In this document: piece by piece, positions 21,246-33,746 of the stretch
How the letters are laid out: the number at the start of each line of letters is the position of its first letter
Numbering within the stretch: the stretch's first letter is position 1
NCBI RefSeq assembly: GCF_023101765.2
Contig: NC_064216.1
Span: forward strand, 6,042,501-6,106,500
Origin: Spodoptera frugiperda
Lineage: Eukaryota > Arthropoda > Insecta > Lepidoptera > Noctuidae
Length of the DNA stretch: 64,000 nucleotides
Direction of reading: 5' to 3'
The notes under the pieces: generated by a model
Databases searched by the model: none
Seen by the model: the letters and a program-made list of their open reading frames with translations, nothing else
What the model was told of the DNA's origin: nothing
Program-made: the position numbers and the translations under genes

Positions 21246-24200
21246 TTATTCGCTGTATGGATGTATTACTTTATTAGGACTTGGCCCAGGAATGTTAGAA
21301 CTTTTTGCAAAATCAATTCGTCGCTGCTTGTTCCGACGGCGCCAAAGAAGACAGCATAATCTGTGGTTTAAATAAAACAACACGTTAAAAACATTAAACA
21401 AAATACAAAAAAAATAACCACGTGTTTTTGGTGCGTTGTTCAGATCCGTAGGTGGGCCTTCGCAGGCCTTTGCCTTTTTTTTCATCGTAAAGTATTTACA
21501 GCTCTCGCTCTTTAAAAAGATCTTTGCCCCGCCTAACTTTGGGTGCGTTCACAAACACAGGTAATTTAGACGCGGAATAACAATTGACCAGGCCATTGTG
21601 GACCACACAAATGATTGTTCCGTACGGGAATTGAATCCGCGACACGTTGCGCAATAAGTAGGTAACCGGTCAGTCTCTGCGCCAATCCTGCAGTCGTTGT
21701 TACATAGGATCGATAAAAGCTAGTTAGTAGTAGTTAGCTCAGCAATCAGATGATTTGTCTTGCCATATGGAAATGGCTCACTAAGATGAACCATGATCGA
21801 ACCAGAAAGCCTTATTCGGTAGGTGGTCGTAGAATTGCGCTTGCAGGAGTTGCAGCCGCTTGGGTCGACCACTAAGCAGGGATTTACGAATGGATGGTAC
21901 TGCAGCGTGTAGGTATGTTTCTTATTTTAGCAAAGCTACACACCTCAATGTAAGGAAATAAACGATTTCAGCGACGCTCAGGATGGAGAAACCCATGAAC
22001 AGTCCAAGCAAACCACCGCAGTTGGCGAGGAAGTCCGTTTGACCATACAATTCCGACCGGCGAGAGGTGATGAACTGGGCCTCTTTGAAAAACACCATCA
22101 CACGGGCGTATGTCAGGCTGAAAAGGAAATTGGTATTTTAAATTTCATAAACAACGATATCAGCTTTTGTGCATTTTTTTGCCAGCGACCCCACCCCATG
22201 GAATTGTTATTTTCATCAAACTTGAAAAAAATACTGTAGTTTAATCGAGCCAGCGAGCATAGACAGCGTTATTTCCTTATTCAATAAAAGAGTAGTGTAC
22301 ATGACATATGCCGTAGGTAAGTACTTCTTTAATGTTTATATTAAGGTCAATCAAACTTCCAGTATTGTCATTAGGTATCTAAATATTAAAATCACAGCAC
22401 TGTTGTTGGTTATTGTGGTTTAATAACACGCGTCATTAACGTATATTTAGTTTACACAAGTTTCCTTACAGTATTATATTAGATAGTAGGTACCCATTGT
22501 CGCAAATTGGTTGTAATTTAATGTCTCTTGTATTTTATGCGAGATTTTTTTTACAGTGATATAACAGGATTCCCCAAGGAATTATTTTGGGACCAATGTT
22601 GTCTAATTCTGTCCAATCGATATAAAGTTTTAGTGATATGTAAGTAGGTACCTACCTAAGTACGTGCTTATGAATAGCATTTGGTTATAAGTCTGCTAAA
22701 CCCGAACCTGGACCTGTCTTTGTCAATATTATTCTATCAATTAAACGTAATTAATAGGCAGGTACACAAACATGTGTGTTTCTTACCACTGTTAGCAGTT
22801 TTACATCTGTTTAGTTTTAAAAACATTTCACCAAGAAGGTATTGACCGGGAGTTTATTTTAGAGAGGTCGTTAACGTTAAATCAGTCGTGTGTGGAACAA
22901 AAATTATACCTACCAACTTATTTTGAAATATGAATATGGAACGACATAACAGAATAACGTATAATGTGAAAAAGCATTTGAAATACGGTGAATATTAGTT
23001 TAAACTTCGTAACAGAAATTTTAACATATTTTTAGGTGGACCGTACTAAATTACCGGCCTAGTTAGGCACCTAGTTTTATATTCATTTATTAAAACAATT
23101 AGTAGGTAATAAAAAAATTTAAACAACGAAGGTCGATCTGATTTTCTATCAAATCGGTTATTTCCTATATTATATGTATGGAAGTACTGTCAGGATAGAG
23201 CGATTGCTGGTTTTGCAGATAAATCGAGCATTGCAAAATATCCTCGCTTTATTTATTCATGTTTGGATTATTGCAGATTTCTATCTTTTGATAGGTTGTC
23301 GAAGGCAGATGAGCAAAGAGGTAGGTACTCGTATATGTATGTTAAGTAAATCTTGATCTTAAATAAGAAACTAGTTTGAAGACTAGGCAGTCTTCAAACT
23401 AGTTGAAAGAAGAGGTTTGGTTTTCTATAGGACCTACAAGAAGATTTTTTATTATAGAACACCCATGATAACGGAAACATAATGACGTATTTAATGCTGT
23501 GATTTTAGGAAAACATAAATATTTAAATAAAGAACAATATGAACTCAACCTGCGAAAATTCATAAACTTACTCCTTTAGTTCTTCAGAAATGTTGTACAA
23601 TTTGTAGGCTCGGAATATGGCTGCCCAATCATAGTCAGCCTGCGACGTCTCTGCTTCGTACTCGATAGATGTGCAGGCTGGTAGACACTGGCACCTAGAA
23701 GACACCGCCAGGGCTTCTCCAAGGGAATCAGAATCATTGCCCACTCGACTATCAAGACCCGATTGGATTTCAATTGTCACCAGTTCCACTGAAACACAGA
23801 TGTTTTAAATTGTGTTAGGATTAGGAATTACTTAACGACCAAGAATAATAGATGAGATTTATCACTAAAGTACAGGACGTAAATAAATAAGTATCATATC
23901 TACTTACATACGTATAAGCGGATACTTCTATAAGATTCAATTTGTTTTAGTCTTAGAAATGCTAAAATAAATCCGCGTTATTTTTATTTCACTGCGCGGA
24001 AAGGCTTTTAAAGCTCTAACAATTGAAGGTATGCCTTCATGTTGAGAAAGTGAAATATCTAAAATTAAATAAACTTTAAAATATTAATACGAAACGTGAA
24101 TGTTATAAAAATTGCATAGTTAAATATATGGTAAAACATATCATGCAATGCTAATGTCTTATGTCTTACGCAACAACCACCTACGATATTTCAAATCGTT

Positions 24201-27200
24201 CTACAAAGCTTAACTTGGTAAAAACATATTGACAGATAGATGTTGATGACCCACTTACTCTGAGCTGATTTTATACATTCTCTGCTGCCAGCATTGCACA
24301 CCTGCATATTTGGCCCATCTGGAATGCAAAGTGCATTTTTATACCGTATTACGATATATTACGTAGTAGTCTTGTGAGTAAATGTAATTACAGTTACCTA
24401 CTTCCAATTCTGTATTAAGTAAGGTATTTTAATAAGCTTAATGAGTTGAGTACTTGATATAGTGACAAGGAAATAGTTTTTTTCTATCTGTTACGTTGGC
24501 CCGATAGGGTGAACTTTATCATATGTACCTATAGTCCCATCAGGGCATCATATTAAGAGTTGCCTGAGGGACTATACCTGTTAAATGTCAGGGGGCAAAA
24601 TCGGGTAGTAGTGTGTGTGTTCTCAAACTCGCCTGTTTAGTCAAGCGTGGAGGTTAAGACAAACCTTATGTAGAGTTATGAAGAGGGAGCCCATAGTCCT
24701 GCAGTGGCATGCCATGATGTGTAGGAGAGAACCTTTTTTTTTATGTTTGTTGGGTCTGGCCGCTATCTTGCCTGATGGAAAGTGATGATGCGGCCTACGA
24801 TGGAGCACGTCTGCCCATAAGCAACCTATTCACTCGGGCTTTGAAGACACCCAGACAAATTGAAACTACACAAAATCCTATTGAAATTAGGCGTTATACT
24901 CACAGGGCATTCCAAAATGCACGCATCCACATCGAGTGTAAGTAAAGTTCGCTAGACACTCCATCTCACAGTTGGCTTGGGTGTACACTTTGAAGTAATG
25001 AAGATAGCGCTCGCTTGGAAAATAACATTGTCGCCTGTGAACGAGAAAAAGCAACCCATTGTTCGAGATTCGAGTCTTACTTCATACTTTGTGCAGTTAC
25101 AACTAATTAGTTGAGAACATTATTTAATAACATTATGATACTAACTTTATAGTTTATTGTCTGAAGGAAAATGAATTATTAACACTGTTTCAGAATACTT
25201 ATCTACGATTTTTTAAATACCTATTTATTTTTATAGTGGCTATCTTTACCCCTTCAAACATGAAAGTAGAAATTTAAATCTTCTTGCATTTAATTCAGTA
25301 CGTCAATAATAAGATAGTCGCGTATTAGAGCAATGTACAACAAGTATTCGCCACGAAATTTCCTATTTAGAATAGGGCGTACTTACCTACATTAAGCCGT
25401 ATGTATAAACTAAATTTAATTTTATATAACTGTAAGTTATAATTATGTTTTACATAATTTATAACGACATTCTTAAAGGAGATAGGCTTACACAGCATAG
25501 AAACCAACACATCACGCAGACGGAGTAGATGTATAACTTCGCACCAGATTCTATGGACTCGTTTCTCGATAATATAAAATAACTAATAGATGTTATTTAT
25601 TATTATATTCACCTGGTAGGTTCATAAGGTTTGAGGCCGTAGGAAGTGGTCATCATTTTAGGTTTCACCGCAACAACTACCTCTTGCGATAGAGGCGATC
25701 GGAAGTATTGTTGTGAAAGCCTCGGCAGCTCTGCCGGATTGTGCAACAGTATCTACAGACATTACGGGAAATGTTATTTTATTATGTTTTACTTTAATAT
25801 ACGGAACTACACTTTGTTTTATGTAACGCACAATAGCTGTTGTACCTTAAATCCCTGCACTGGCCCCCTGCATAGATAATCCAGATCGATTTTTTTGGCT
25901 TTCAGTAAAAAGGTGAGTCCAGATTTTACACCATATCCCTGTAATATGAAATAATAATACACACAATAAAATGCACTAGGTATCCTAGAAACGCAATACA
26001 TTAGAATGGATTATTGAGTGGTCATCTCATTGGTGTGAAGATAGGTACTCGAATAATTTCAAGCCACGGTCGGGCCTCATAATCATAAGAGCATTAACAA
26101 CGACATCATTAGATAGGTATTGGGCATTTATTCTTGGTATGTGACAGCAAATTGACAATGGTTGTAACTTTTATTATACATACTTACAACAAAACAAAGT
26201 ACGTTGTTATGATACGACAAGCAATAGTATAATAACAATAGTTTAATTGTAAAAGAAGCTTATGTTCAATAGTGGTTTGAAAACATGACCTAGGTATTTG
26301 AACGTATGATATTTGCAAACACTCACTGCGCCTCTATGAGGATACGTTTCTATAGGTGTTCCTGCCATGTATCCCTCTTCCAAACTCCATGATTCTGCTC
26401 GTTTATCGTGCTCCAAATACGGGTAGTTTTTATGTAAACTAAGAAATAACAAGAATAAAGTTACCGATTTAAAAATCTGCAATTTGTTTGTCTAAGAATA
26501 GAGAGTCATGCTATATAGTATATTATTGTCTAAATAAATTACTTACTTATTTAATCTGAACATTTCATCTGGTCCTAAAGTATTGAATGTATAACAAAGT
26601 CCTTCTTCTGTCAGAATGGGAGAAAACAAATCGGAACAGTTTTCGCTTGGTATGTCTTTCCATTTACACCCAAAGAAAACTTCCGTCAAGTTTGGTGATA
26701 CCAAATCAAGCAATAAGTAAGTAGGGCAAGTGACCCGGTTGTGGCCACCGACCCCTTTGTGGCCATTTGGGCCTTCAAATATTTATAACTAAGGCATGGA
26801 CAAATAAATTACTCTGTGATGTACAGTATTTAAAATATTGAATATTGTAGATACTGATACCGTTGGCAGCTTTAATGTGTCAAACTTCACTTCGATGCAA
26901 CAAGTCATTCTTTTTAGTTGAGGGTGGTAAGATACCTGAAATTTTTTAAATCTTTGCTTATTGTTTGGATGTTTATGTTAATACTACATGAAGAATATAT
27001 TGTCTAAGTGGAACTAAAGTTATTTTGTCGCCATATGTTTCTGAAGTGAGGGTACTAGAAGGTGGCCACTAATGGAGACAAAATTATGAATTTCCCCATC
27101 TTTGGCCACATGGCTGGCCAAAACTTTTGTACATAGAACTTCTAGTCATTTATCGTAATTTATTTTATTTTTCCTTGGCTTTACATATCAACAAATACAT

Positions 27201-30200
27201 TTTTCATTTTCAGAGATGCAATAAATTGCCTTCACACAAAGGGGAGGTCAGTTTACTTTGCAGCTTTTACCAACGTCATATAAATGTTGATCTCTTTATT
27301 TGTAAGTTAAATTCAAGTGAAGTAATAATATTTCATATTTTCCAAACTAAATGAAAACCATTGTTTGTAAAATGTCAAATTTAATTAATAAATTTTGATT
27401 ACTTTTATTGTATTTTTTGATGGCCAGAACTGGCACACGACCGTGGCCAGAAATGGCACGAATCTGGCCAAAAATGGCACAAACTCCCTTTTTTTTTTCT
27501 TTTTTATACAGTTATTTTTCTATTGGACGTTCTTTAAAAAAAGGATTTTCTTAGGCAAGGTCAATACATGTTAAATGACTTTTTTACAAGAAATATGTTC
27601 GTGATAACAAAAACTACAAGTTAAGAAAGCATCAAAGTCGACAAAATTCTTAAAGTGGCCACAACCGGGTCACTTACGATACCTATGTATAGGAAAATTA
27701 TAAAAGAGAATTGAACGAAATAATGTGAATAAGTACAAATCGATGTAATACTTATAACAGGGACTAGTGGCGAAAAGTGGGTGTATATTATATAGTAGCA
27801 TTAAGTGCCGTAATGTACAAGTGCCTTCTGCCTACCCCTTCGGGCATAAAAGCCGTGACGCTACTTACCGATTTAATATTATTCACGGTGTCGACTCCAG
27901 ATGAAAATTTTCGTCCATTTGCGGGTGCAAGATGGTCATCGCAGACCATTGTAAGATCTTCAAACATATGTTGTCTACAAACATAATAAATTAGTTTCTA
28001 TCTTCTGACTCATCCAAAAATGTTGTATATTTATAACTTACTCATATAGAGAAAGATTGTCCCGTTGATTCATGTACAGATGATAGTATTCCGTGAAATT
28101 AAACTTCCTTTGCATCGCTTTTGTTTCAAAACAGACTGTCACTGCAGGATAAGGAATCTGGAATCAAATTAATATATGAAAACACCCAAATAATACTCTT
28201 AGGATACTCTGTTTCACAATGTCTGGATAGCCGCTATGTATCAGATAACTTTGGATTAATTTGTATGCACTGTCTGTCACTAAGTTTATCGGGCACTTAT
28301 ATGAAGGTGGTGAAACAGACGTTTAGAACGATGTCCCATCATGAAGGATAGTTTAATGTACCAAAGAGGGAAAAGGAAAGAGTACCATGAATCAAAGAGG
28401 AAAAACAAACGCATGACTGAACTCACCTGCCACACTGGAGTAGGGTTCTCTGCAAAACTTACAATCACCGGACTTTCGTTCCATTTTATCCAGACTTTTC
28501 TGATCAAACCCGCGCAGAGGACTACACAGCATATGAACATGAACAGCCAGAATATTCTGGAATAAGTTTAGTATAGCTTGATAGTAATGCAGTAAATATA
28601 TCTCAAGTAGGTAAAGGGTATGAAGGATAATTCAACTTACTTTTCCACATAGGTTCTTTCTTTCTCTCCAATGTATTTCAATCCATGGAGATTAGAATTA
28701 GCAGTATAATCTACCAAGTAATCTTTGATGATGCTACTCTTCGCTCTCTTTGTTTTTTCTTGTTTTTCTTCATTTTCAACAGTTTCAGGAGTCTTCCCGA
28801 AGCTTTCCGATCTACAATAATATTTGTTGTTAGTGATTTATATGGCATGTAGGACAAAGATTATAATTAACTTTGAATTTTAGGGTCCCAAGGTGTACCT
28901 CGAGTGTCGCCTCATGATGCTCGGCGAAGACTACATCAAAATATGGGTATAAAATAAAATGCGTTGTTAATTTGGGCTTGGTACCAGAAAAACGTCATGG
29001 CTGTTAATGTTAGCCCAAGGGATACATGTTGACCAATTAAGAAATTAAATTTAGTAGAATGCTGACTAATTCGTTACATTTGTTTCATTATTTGTTTAAT
29101 GAATATTCAAATCGTAACAAGGTTCGCACATCACAGGCTGCTGAGCCCACCCTGCACGTCCGCAACATAGATGACTTTGTAGTTTTCATTGCAATATTAT
29201 GACATTGGCAGCCCTACCCCGTTTCACTTGGGAGTGTTATGGAATAACATTAATGTCAATGGTGGAATTTAACCTGAATATTTTTGTAGTATAATTCTTG
29301 AACTGTTAAAATTAATATAGGTACCTACCTCGATGATTTGAAATAAACGCAATTAAAAGGAAACCCTTATTTTATGTTACTTTAACTTAAATCTATAAAG
29401 TAACTTTAGTTAGAAAAATCTAAAGACATCAAAAATGTTTAACTATTTACAGGTTTTACCTAATTAACTAATTTAATTACAAATGTAAGTGAAATATGGA
29501 ACAAAGCTACTTCAAGTGGGTAGCTGATATTCGGCAAGATGTGTATGAATAAGGCGTTTGATAGTTTTCGAAAAAATAATATTAGGTATACCCAGGCAGA
29601 CTCGCAGTCGATAAGTTTACTTTTTAAATTGCGAAAGTGGGTGTATGTAATCGACAGTCCGACTTTCCTACTACATAGTTTATTCTTTGGGGAATATAAA
29701 ACGAGGCGATCGATGTTATTGCAACTTATATTATTAATGCGCAAGTGTGTTTGTTTGTCTTTCTTTTATAAATAGTACCTATTAAATAATAGTAATAGCG
29801 TACGGTTTTTGTGCCTGGTCTGGAAATAGTTTTGACGATGAAGGGATGTACCTATACCTAGGTAGGCTACATTTTCCCTTTGACTTCACGGGGAAAGCCA
29901 TAGACCACAACTTGTATTCTAATACGTAAGCTATGACATAATGCGGAGGTAATAATATATCGCACTAATTTACAGAAATAAATATAAATTTCCCACGAGA
30001 AGTGTCGATTAGGGATTACTAAGTAGCAATACAGAAATTGATAAACAAAATACGAATTAATTAAGTTAAATACTTCCAGTTAATTATGGATTTGTCTATA
30101 TATTTGTGGGCATTTAGGTAATTTGTTATTGTTGGTTACTGGTATCAACTCGTTCCAATTCCCTAAAGGAAACTAAGTACAATATTTAGTAAAACTTTGA

Positions 30201-32217
30201 AATAGGGAAAAAGGACATGTTATGGTAATTTATGGCCGCTTAATGTGTGTCCAAAATTGTGTAATGTTATTCAATGTAGGCAAAATACTAAAATATAATT
30301 GTCATAATATATTTACATGGTTTATAACTATGTACAAGTATGTAATAAGTGAGGAAAACTATAAAAATAACATAACGGACTCACGCCGCCGGCTTGTGAA
30401 CAATTTATTTTCAAACCTGCTTAAATTATATGACGAATTCGACGCGTTGATCTTCCTCAATTCACAATCACAGCTAATTTCGGATTTCCTTGATGCTCCA
30501 ATTAAGTTAGACATATTGTTTATATATGTTCGTTATTAAATTGCATTTAAGTACCTACTTACTTCACAACATGCCAACTGGGCTTCGCTTGAAAAACTAA
30601 GTTCAGATTTTACATTATTGTATTAAATAAACATAATAATAACAATAAATCCCTTATCAAAATGTTGTATCCACCTACTCATTATATCTATATTTTGTAC
30701 TTATATTTTTTGATTTCCTCTCATTACAGACTATATGTAGATATTTATTATAGGCCTATATATTATAGCACTAGTAGGCGTCGCCATAGGCAGGAGAAGT
30801 TATTGGATGATTATCCCCCCATTAAAAAAACATCCACTCTTTACCGATCTTATGTTATGTAGTCCTATATAATATACTCACTAGGTTACTCACTCAAAAA
30901 CTGGAGTTGCGGACAACTTAAGGGGTAATCGGGGCTCCGGCTCAAAGCAGGTTAAAGGATTACTTCGTTCCTTTGATTTTAATCGATAAGAATTTGAAAC
31001 TCTCTCTCGCCTCACTCAGGGCGGGAGAAGTCAATGGTTGATTTTCTTTTTCTCCCGTCAAAAAAGTGTAAAAAACATAGGTACCTATCCCACCGGACCA
31101 GTTCTTAGATAACTTAGATATTGCACAAATATCTAGGTAAGTGCCTAATTGCCTATATTTTTAAGAGCATCTACTACGTACATTTAAAATTTTGTTTTCT
31201 GAGTATGCTCTTGATGTAGGTAGGGGTAGGTACATGGGGAGTCTTTCACTAAAGAAATTAACTCAAGCTTTAAAATACGGGACTTAAGTTCCTTTGCACA
31301 GAATCCCTAGTACATAATTAGTTACTCTTGTTATGCGGTTAATCCCGTTCCCAGATACTGATTCATAAACAACAAATTTTAACAAATCAAGTCCGGATGT
31401 TCCTTATCATGCGTATTTTCCTCATATTAATAAATGTTAAACTGTCAAACAAAACGTTTGTCATTGTCCTTCGATTTAATTTAATACGTCCTTATAATAG
31501 TTTCAGTTTCAGATACGCTTAAATGCTACTATTGACAATAATTGAAATTTGAAATAGGGAAAAGAGACATGTTATGGTCTTTTAACTTACAACTTAAGAA
31601 AACTTAGATGTTTGACAAAATTGTAAAACGGTTACCTACTCACACTCATATTATGTTTGAATCGCCAAAAATACGCACAGCAAATATTTTTATTTTGCTT
31701 TCAAATTTTTTGACATCCAACATGTAAAGTTCTGGTAAGACTTTTGGAGAATCGTGTTAAGAATAGGTTTAAGTAATGTGCTATTGTTTAAATTTCAACA
31801 CAAACGCCCGTTTAGTCTGTAATTCACACCTACATACATATTACTACCAATATAAGACTGCTTTATCAGAGCATCAAGGGCCAAAAAGGGTCAAAATATG
31901 AAATAACGTCATGTTTACTGAGCCTCTGGTTTCCACAGATTATATTATTAACAATGAATTTTATCATATTTATAAAAATAACAGACAAACAAAGGACAAA
32001 CAGTTCGTTAACTTCGGTACATACTGGTTTAAATACATAAGATAATTATTTTTAAAATACTTAGCCATCATTTAAAAACATCAATATATTTGTCAAACCT
32101 GTTGAAATTAAGTGCTGAGAGCAATGCAATGGTTTTTGCATAATCTCGGCTGAATCCTTTCTCTTCTGTTTTGGTTCCCTTTTCCGTTTTGCTGTTCACA
32201 TTTATTAAATGTTCCAT
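21246..32217 (-). CDS. ppk: Pickpocket-type DEG/ENaC sodium channel subunit
   Basis: Amiloride-sensitive cation channel subunit. Minus-strand exons: possible first 32099-32217, then 28641-28811, 28427-28556, 28042-28157, 27869-27974, 26547-about 26720, 26327-26438, 25846-25938, 25613-25752, 24904-25034, 24259-24318, 23572-23788, 21944-22117, 21246-21360. Intracellular NLHGLKYIGEKER precedes TM1 (FWLFMFICCVVLCAGLI) and SPVIVSFAENPTPVWQIPYP. The Cys-rich ectodomain includes GCKWKDIPSENCSDLF, AKKIDLDYLCRGPVQGFK, RQCYFPSERYL and CQCLPACTSIEYE. TM2 carries NCGGLLGLFMGFS with the GFS selectivity filter. Phases match at all joins except the acceptor of exon 26547, which abuts a transposon and lacks an AG. 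Which ppk paralogue it is, I cannot say. Confidence 0.88.
21530..21700 (-). repeat. tRNA-derived SINE, second copy (ppk intron)
   Basis: Shares TTGTTCCGT, the B box (21626-21638), GACACGTTGCGCAATAAGTA and a CCTGCAGTC end with the SINE at 17110-17325. More diverged. Confidence 0.6.
23367..23403. repeat. Short perfect hairpin (ppk intron)
   Basis: AACTAGTTTGAAGACT and its exact complement are separated by four bases near 23369-23403. No surrounding element recognised. Confidence 0.6.
24560..24850. repeat. Dispersed repeat in ppk intron
   Basis: The part with GCCTGATGGAAAGTGATGAT and GCAACCTATTCACTCGGGCT resembles a widespread moth retroposon tail. Boundaries uncertain. Confidence 0.4.
26728..27675. 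mobile_element. 948-bp non-autonomous DNA transposon against a ppk exon
   Basis: Perfect 21-bp terminal inverted repeats start AAGTGACCCGGTTGTGG at 26728-26748 and mirror at 27655-27675. The interior is non-coding, with several GTGGCCA and GGCCAGAAATGGCAC-type units (27061-27120 and 27420-27482). No target-site duplication could be found: GGGC flanks the left end and ACGA the right. It lies immediately upstream (in gene sense) of the ppk exon that begins near 26720. Confidence 0.85.
28884..29202 (+). pseudogene. Unidentified two-exon gene fragment inside ppk intron 1
   Basis: On the plus strand, acceptor TTGAATTTTAG leads to GPKVYLECRLMMLGEDYIKI plus Trp (28884-28946), then donor GTATAA. A second block after ACATCACAG reads AAEPTLHVRNIDDFVVFIAI plus Leu and a TGA stop (29137-29202). 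Codon use is GC-rich and protein-like against the AT-rich surroundings, and the join keeps phase. No upstream exon or start codon is visible, and ppk exon 2 lies 73 bp away on the other strand. I do not recognise the protein. Probably a captured or relic 3' end of a gene; could be a real gene with distant exons. Confidence 0.5.
29210..32090. other. Rest of ppk intron 1
   Basis: AT-rich. Contains a truncated SINE tail at about 30790-30830 (GGCAGGAGAAGTTATTGGAT followed by poly-A-like sequence) and a fuller copy at 30905-31066. The open frames at 29460-30862 show no domain or codon bias. Confidence 0.5.
30905..31066 (+). repeat. SINE copy, same family as 38323-38487
   Basis: Shares TCGGGGCTCCGGCTC, CTCTCTCGCCTCACTCAGGG and GGGAGAAGTCAATGG with the inverted copy in the swiprosin intron and ends in TCAAAAAAG. 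Older and more diverged; the 30790-30830 fragment just upstream is a further tail of the same family. Confidence 0.65.
32099..32217 (-). CDS. Candidate first coding exon of the pickpocket gene
   Basis: ATG at 32217 opens MEHLINVNSKTEKGTKTEE and stays open to a CAACAG|GTTTGA donor at 32099/32098, leaving two bases that fit the A at 28811 in phase (Arg-Ser-Glu-Ser). It is 3.3 kb upstream of the next exon. Phase agreement alone occurs one time in three, and the donor is moderate, so this is tentative; the same frame also ends as a 48-codon ORF at 32072. Confidence 0.35.
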
Positions 32218-33419
32218 TCTACTTTCTAGCTAAAAATATTGATATACACCACTAAAACACTGACTAATGGTTTACATGCAATCACAGAATGGTTAATTAC
32301 ACGTCAACGGGATGAACAAATTAATGGCAGTCACTGATTCAAAGAAGATCAAGAGTCAGTTAGCAGAAGTACTACCAAAACACAATCTAATGCACTTTGA
32401 AGATAATGTGGACTACAACATACGTTTTCTATTTCAAAGCTACCGTAAAAATCTCACTTCATAAAATTATTGAATAAAATCATCGCTTTCTTCTTCAAAC
32501 ATTTGTAGTGCGGAAACTTGCAAACTTTACGAAAAACACTACCCGATTCAAGAATATTGCAGTTGCTGCTTCACTTATTGACGTATGGAATTCATATAAA
32601 ATGCATTTATTTTTTTCTATTGTCTAACAAACACTACCGTTAGAACTGCACAACAACGAGTGCTCACTAGAAATGTTTATTAAGAACCTAAATGTTTACA
32701 TGTAAGGCCCATTGATGTCTATGATGACATAGCACAACACAATGGCTGTTCATTGTTTGTGTACTTTTCTTACCAACATTGGATCATCAGTAATTTGAAT
32801 TGTGCTCAGTACGTATATGGCAATAGAATCTAGAATCACCCCTATAACAAGGGATGGGATTGAGAATAATAACACAACTGTTGAATAGTGGGAGTTACGT
32901 CGTATTATAATGTGGACATCCTTCTACCTCTTACCTTACCTTTAGTAGAATGACGTTATGCTTTTTTTTTGTGAAGCTTGCTAAAGGATCTGAATGAAAT
33001 TGACCAACATTTTGGAAACATAGTCTAAAATTTTTGAAGTAATTTGCATCCAAAAATCATCTTCAACTCAAAAACATTTTTGTTTTGAGACTCTTCACTT
33101 CGTTTTCTATCTGCAGGCTTCGTTAATATTTTGGCAACAGAGGATTGCTGTGAAAAAAAAATTGACCGATATTTAAGTTCTCAAATAGAGGACTCCACAG
33201 AAAGACTAGAAAGAGCATAATGTATGTTACCTACATGTAAATAGGTACAGAGATACGACCTACTGTTAATTCTTAAAAGTTAATTAGCTATTAAATAACC
33301 ACACAATGGTTTTCAGTTTACAAAATATTGAAACTAAATTAGAACTGCTAATGTTATGTTTAAGCATGATATTAAACTGAGTACGACCTAAACGACCGTC
33401 AGTAGACAATGTTGACATT

Positions 33420-33746
33420 GATAGTGGCGTATGATTGGGGCAGTATCGGCGGCATGTCGTCGGTGGGGTTACCAGGCCGCCAGGATTGCAACGAGATTAG
33501 GCGGATGACGGAGCGGTGCGCGGCACATTCGTGCGTCGATCCGTCCGTCCCCCGCGAGTGGCTGCGAGTGGCCGCGACTTGATTACACTACGAGGGAGCG
33601 AGTGCGAGGCACTGACTGGCGGCGCGCCGGCCCGTACTACCAGTGTTTGTAAGGTCGTAGCCGCAGGCAGCCTCTCGCGCCGCCCGACGCTCGTTCACCA
33701 GTCTAAACAACATTTTTTTACCTTTTCTTTGGCGCGAAAAATCACG
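33420..33746 (+). promoter_or_regulatory. GC-rich CpG-containing 5' region of swiprosin
   Basis: Unlike its AT-rich flanks, 33430-33700 is rich in CG dinucleotides and is likely to hold the promoter and 5' UTR. No TATA box seen at a usable distance. Confidence 0.5.

Noticed and set aside
26728..27675. Protein-coding capacity of the 948-bp element
   Set aside because: Only a 75-codon frame without domain; no transposase motifs.
33516..33746. In-frame upstream ATG for swiprosin adding 77 residues
   Set aside because: The extension is Arg-rich, low-complexity translation of the GC-rich 5' UTR and is absent from family members; the ATG at 33747 matches them.
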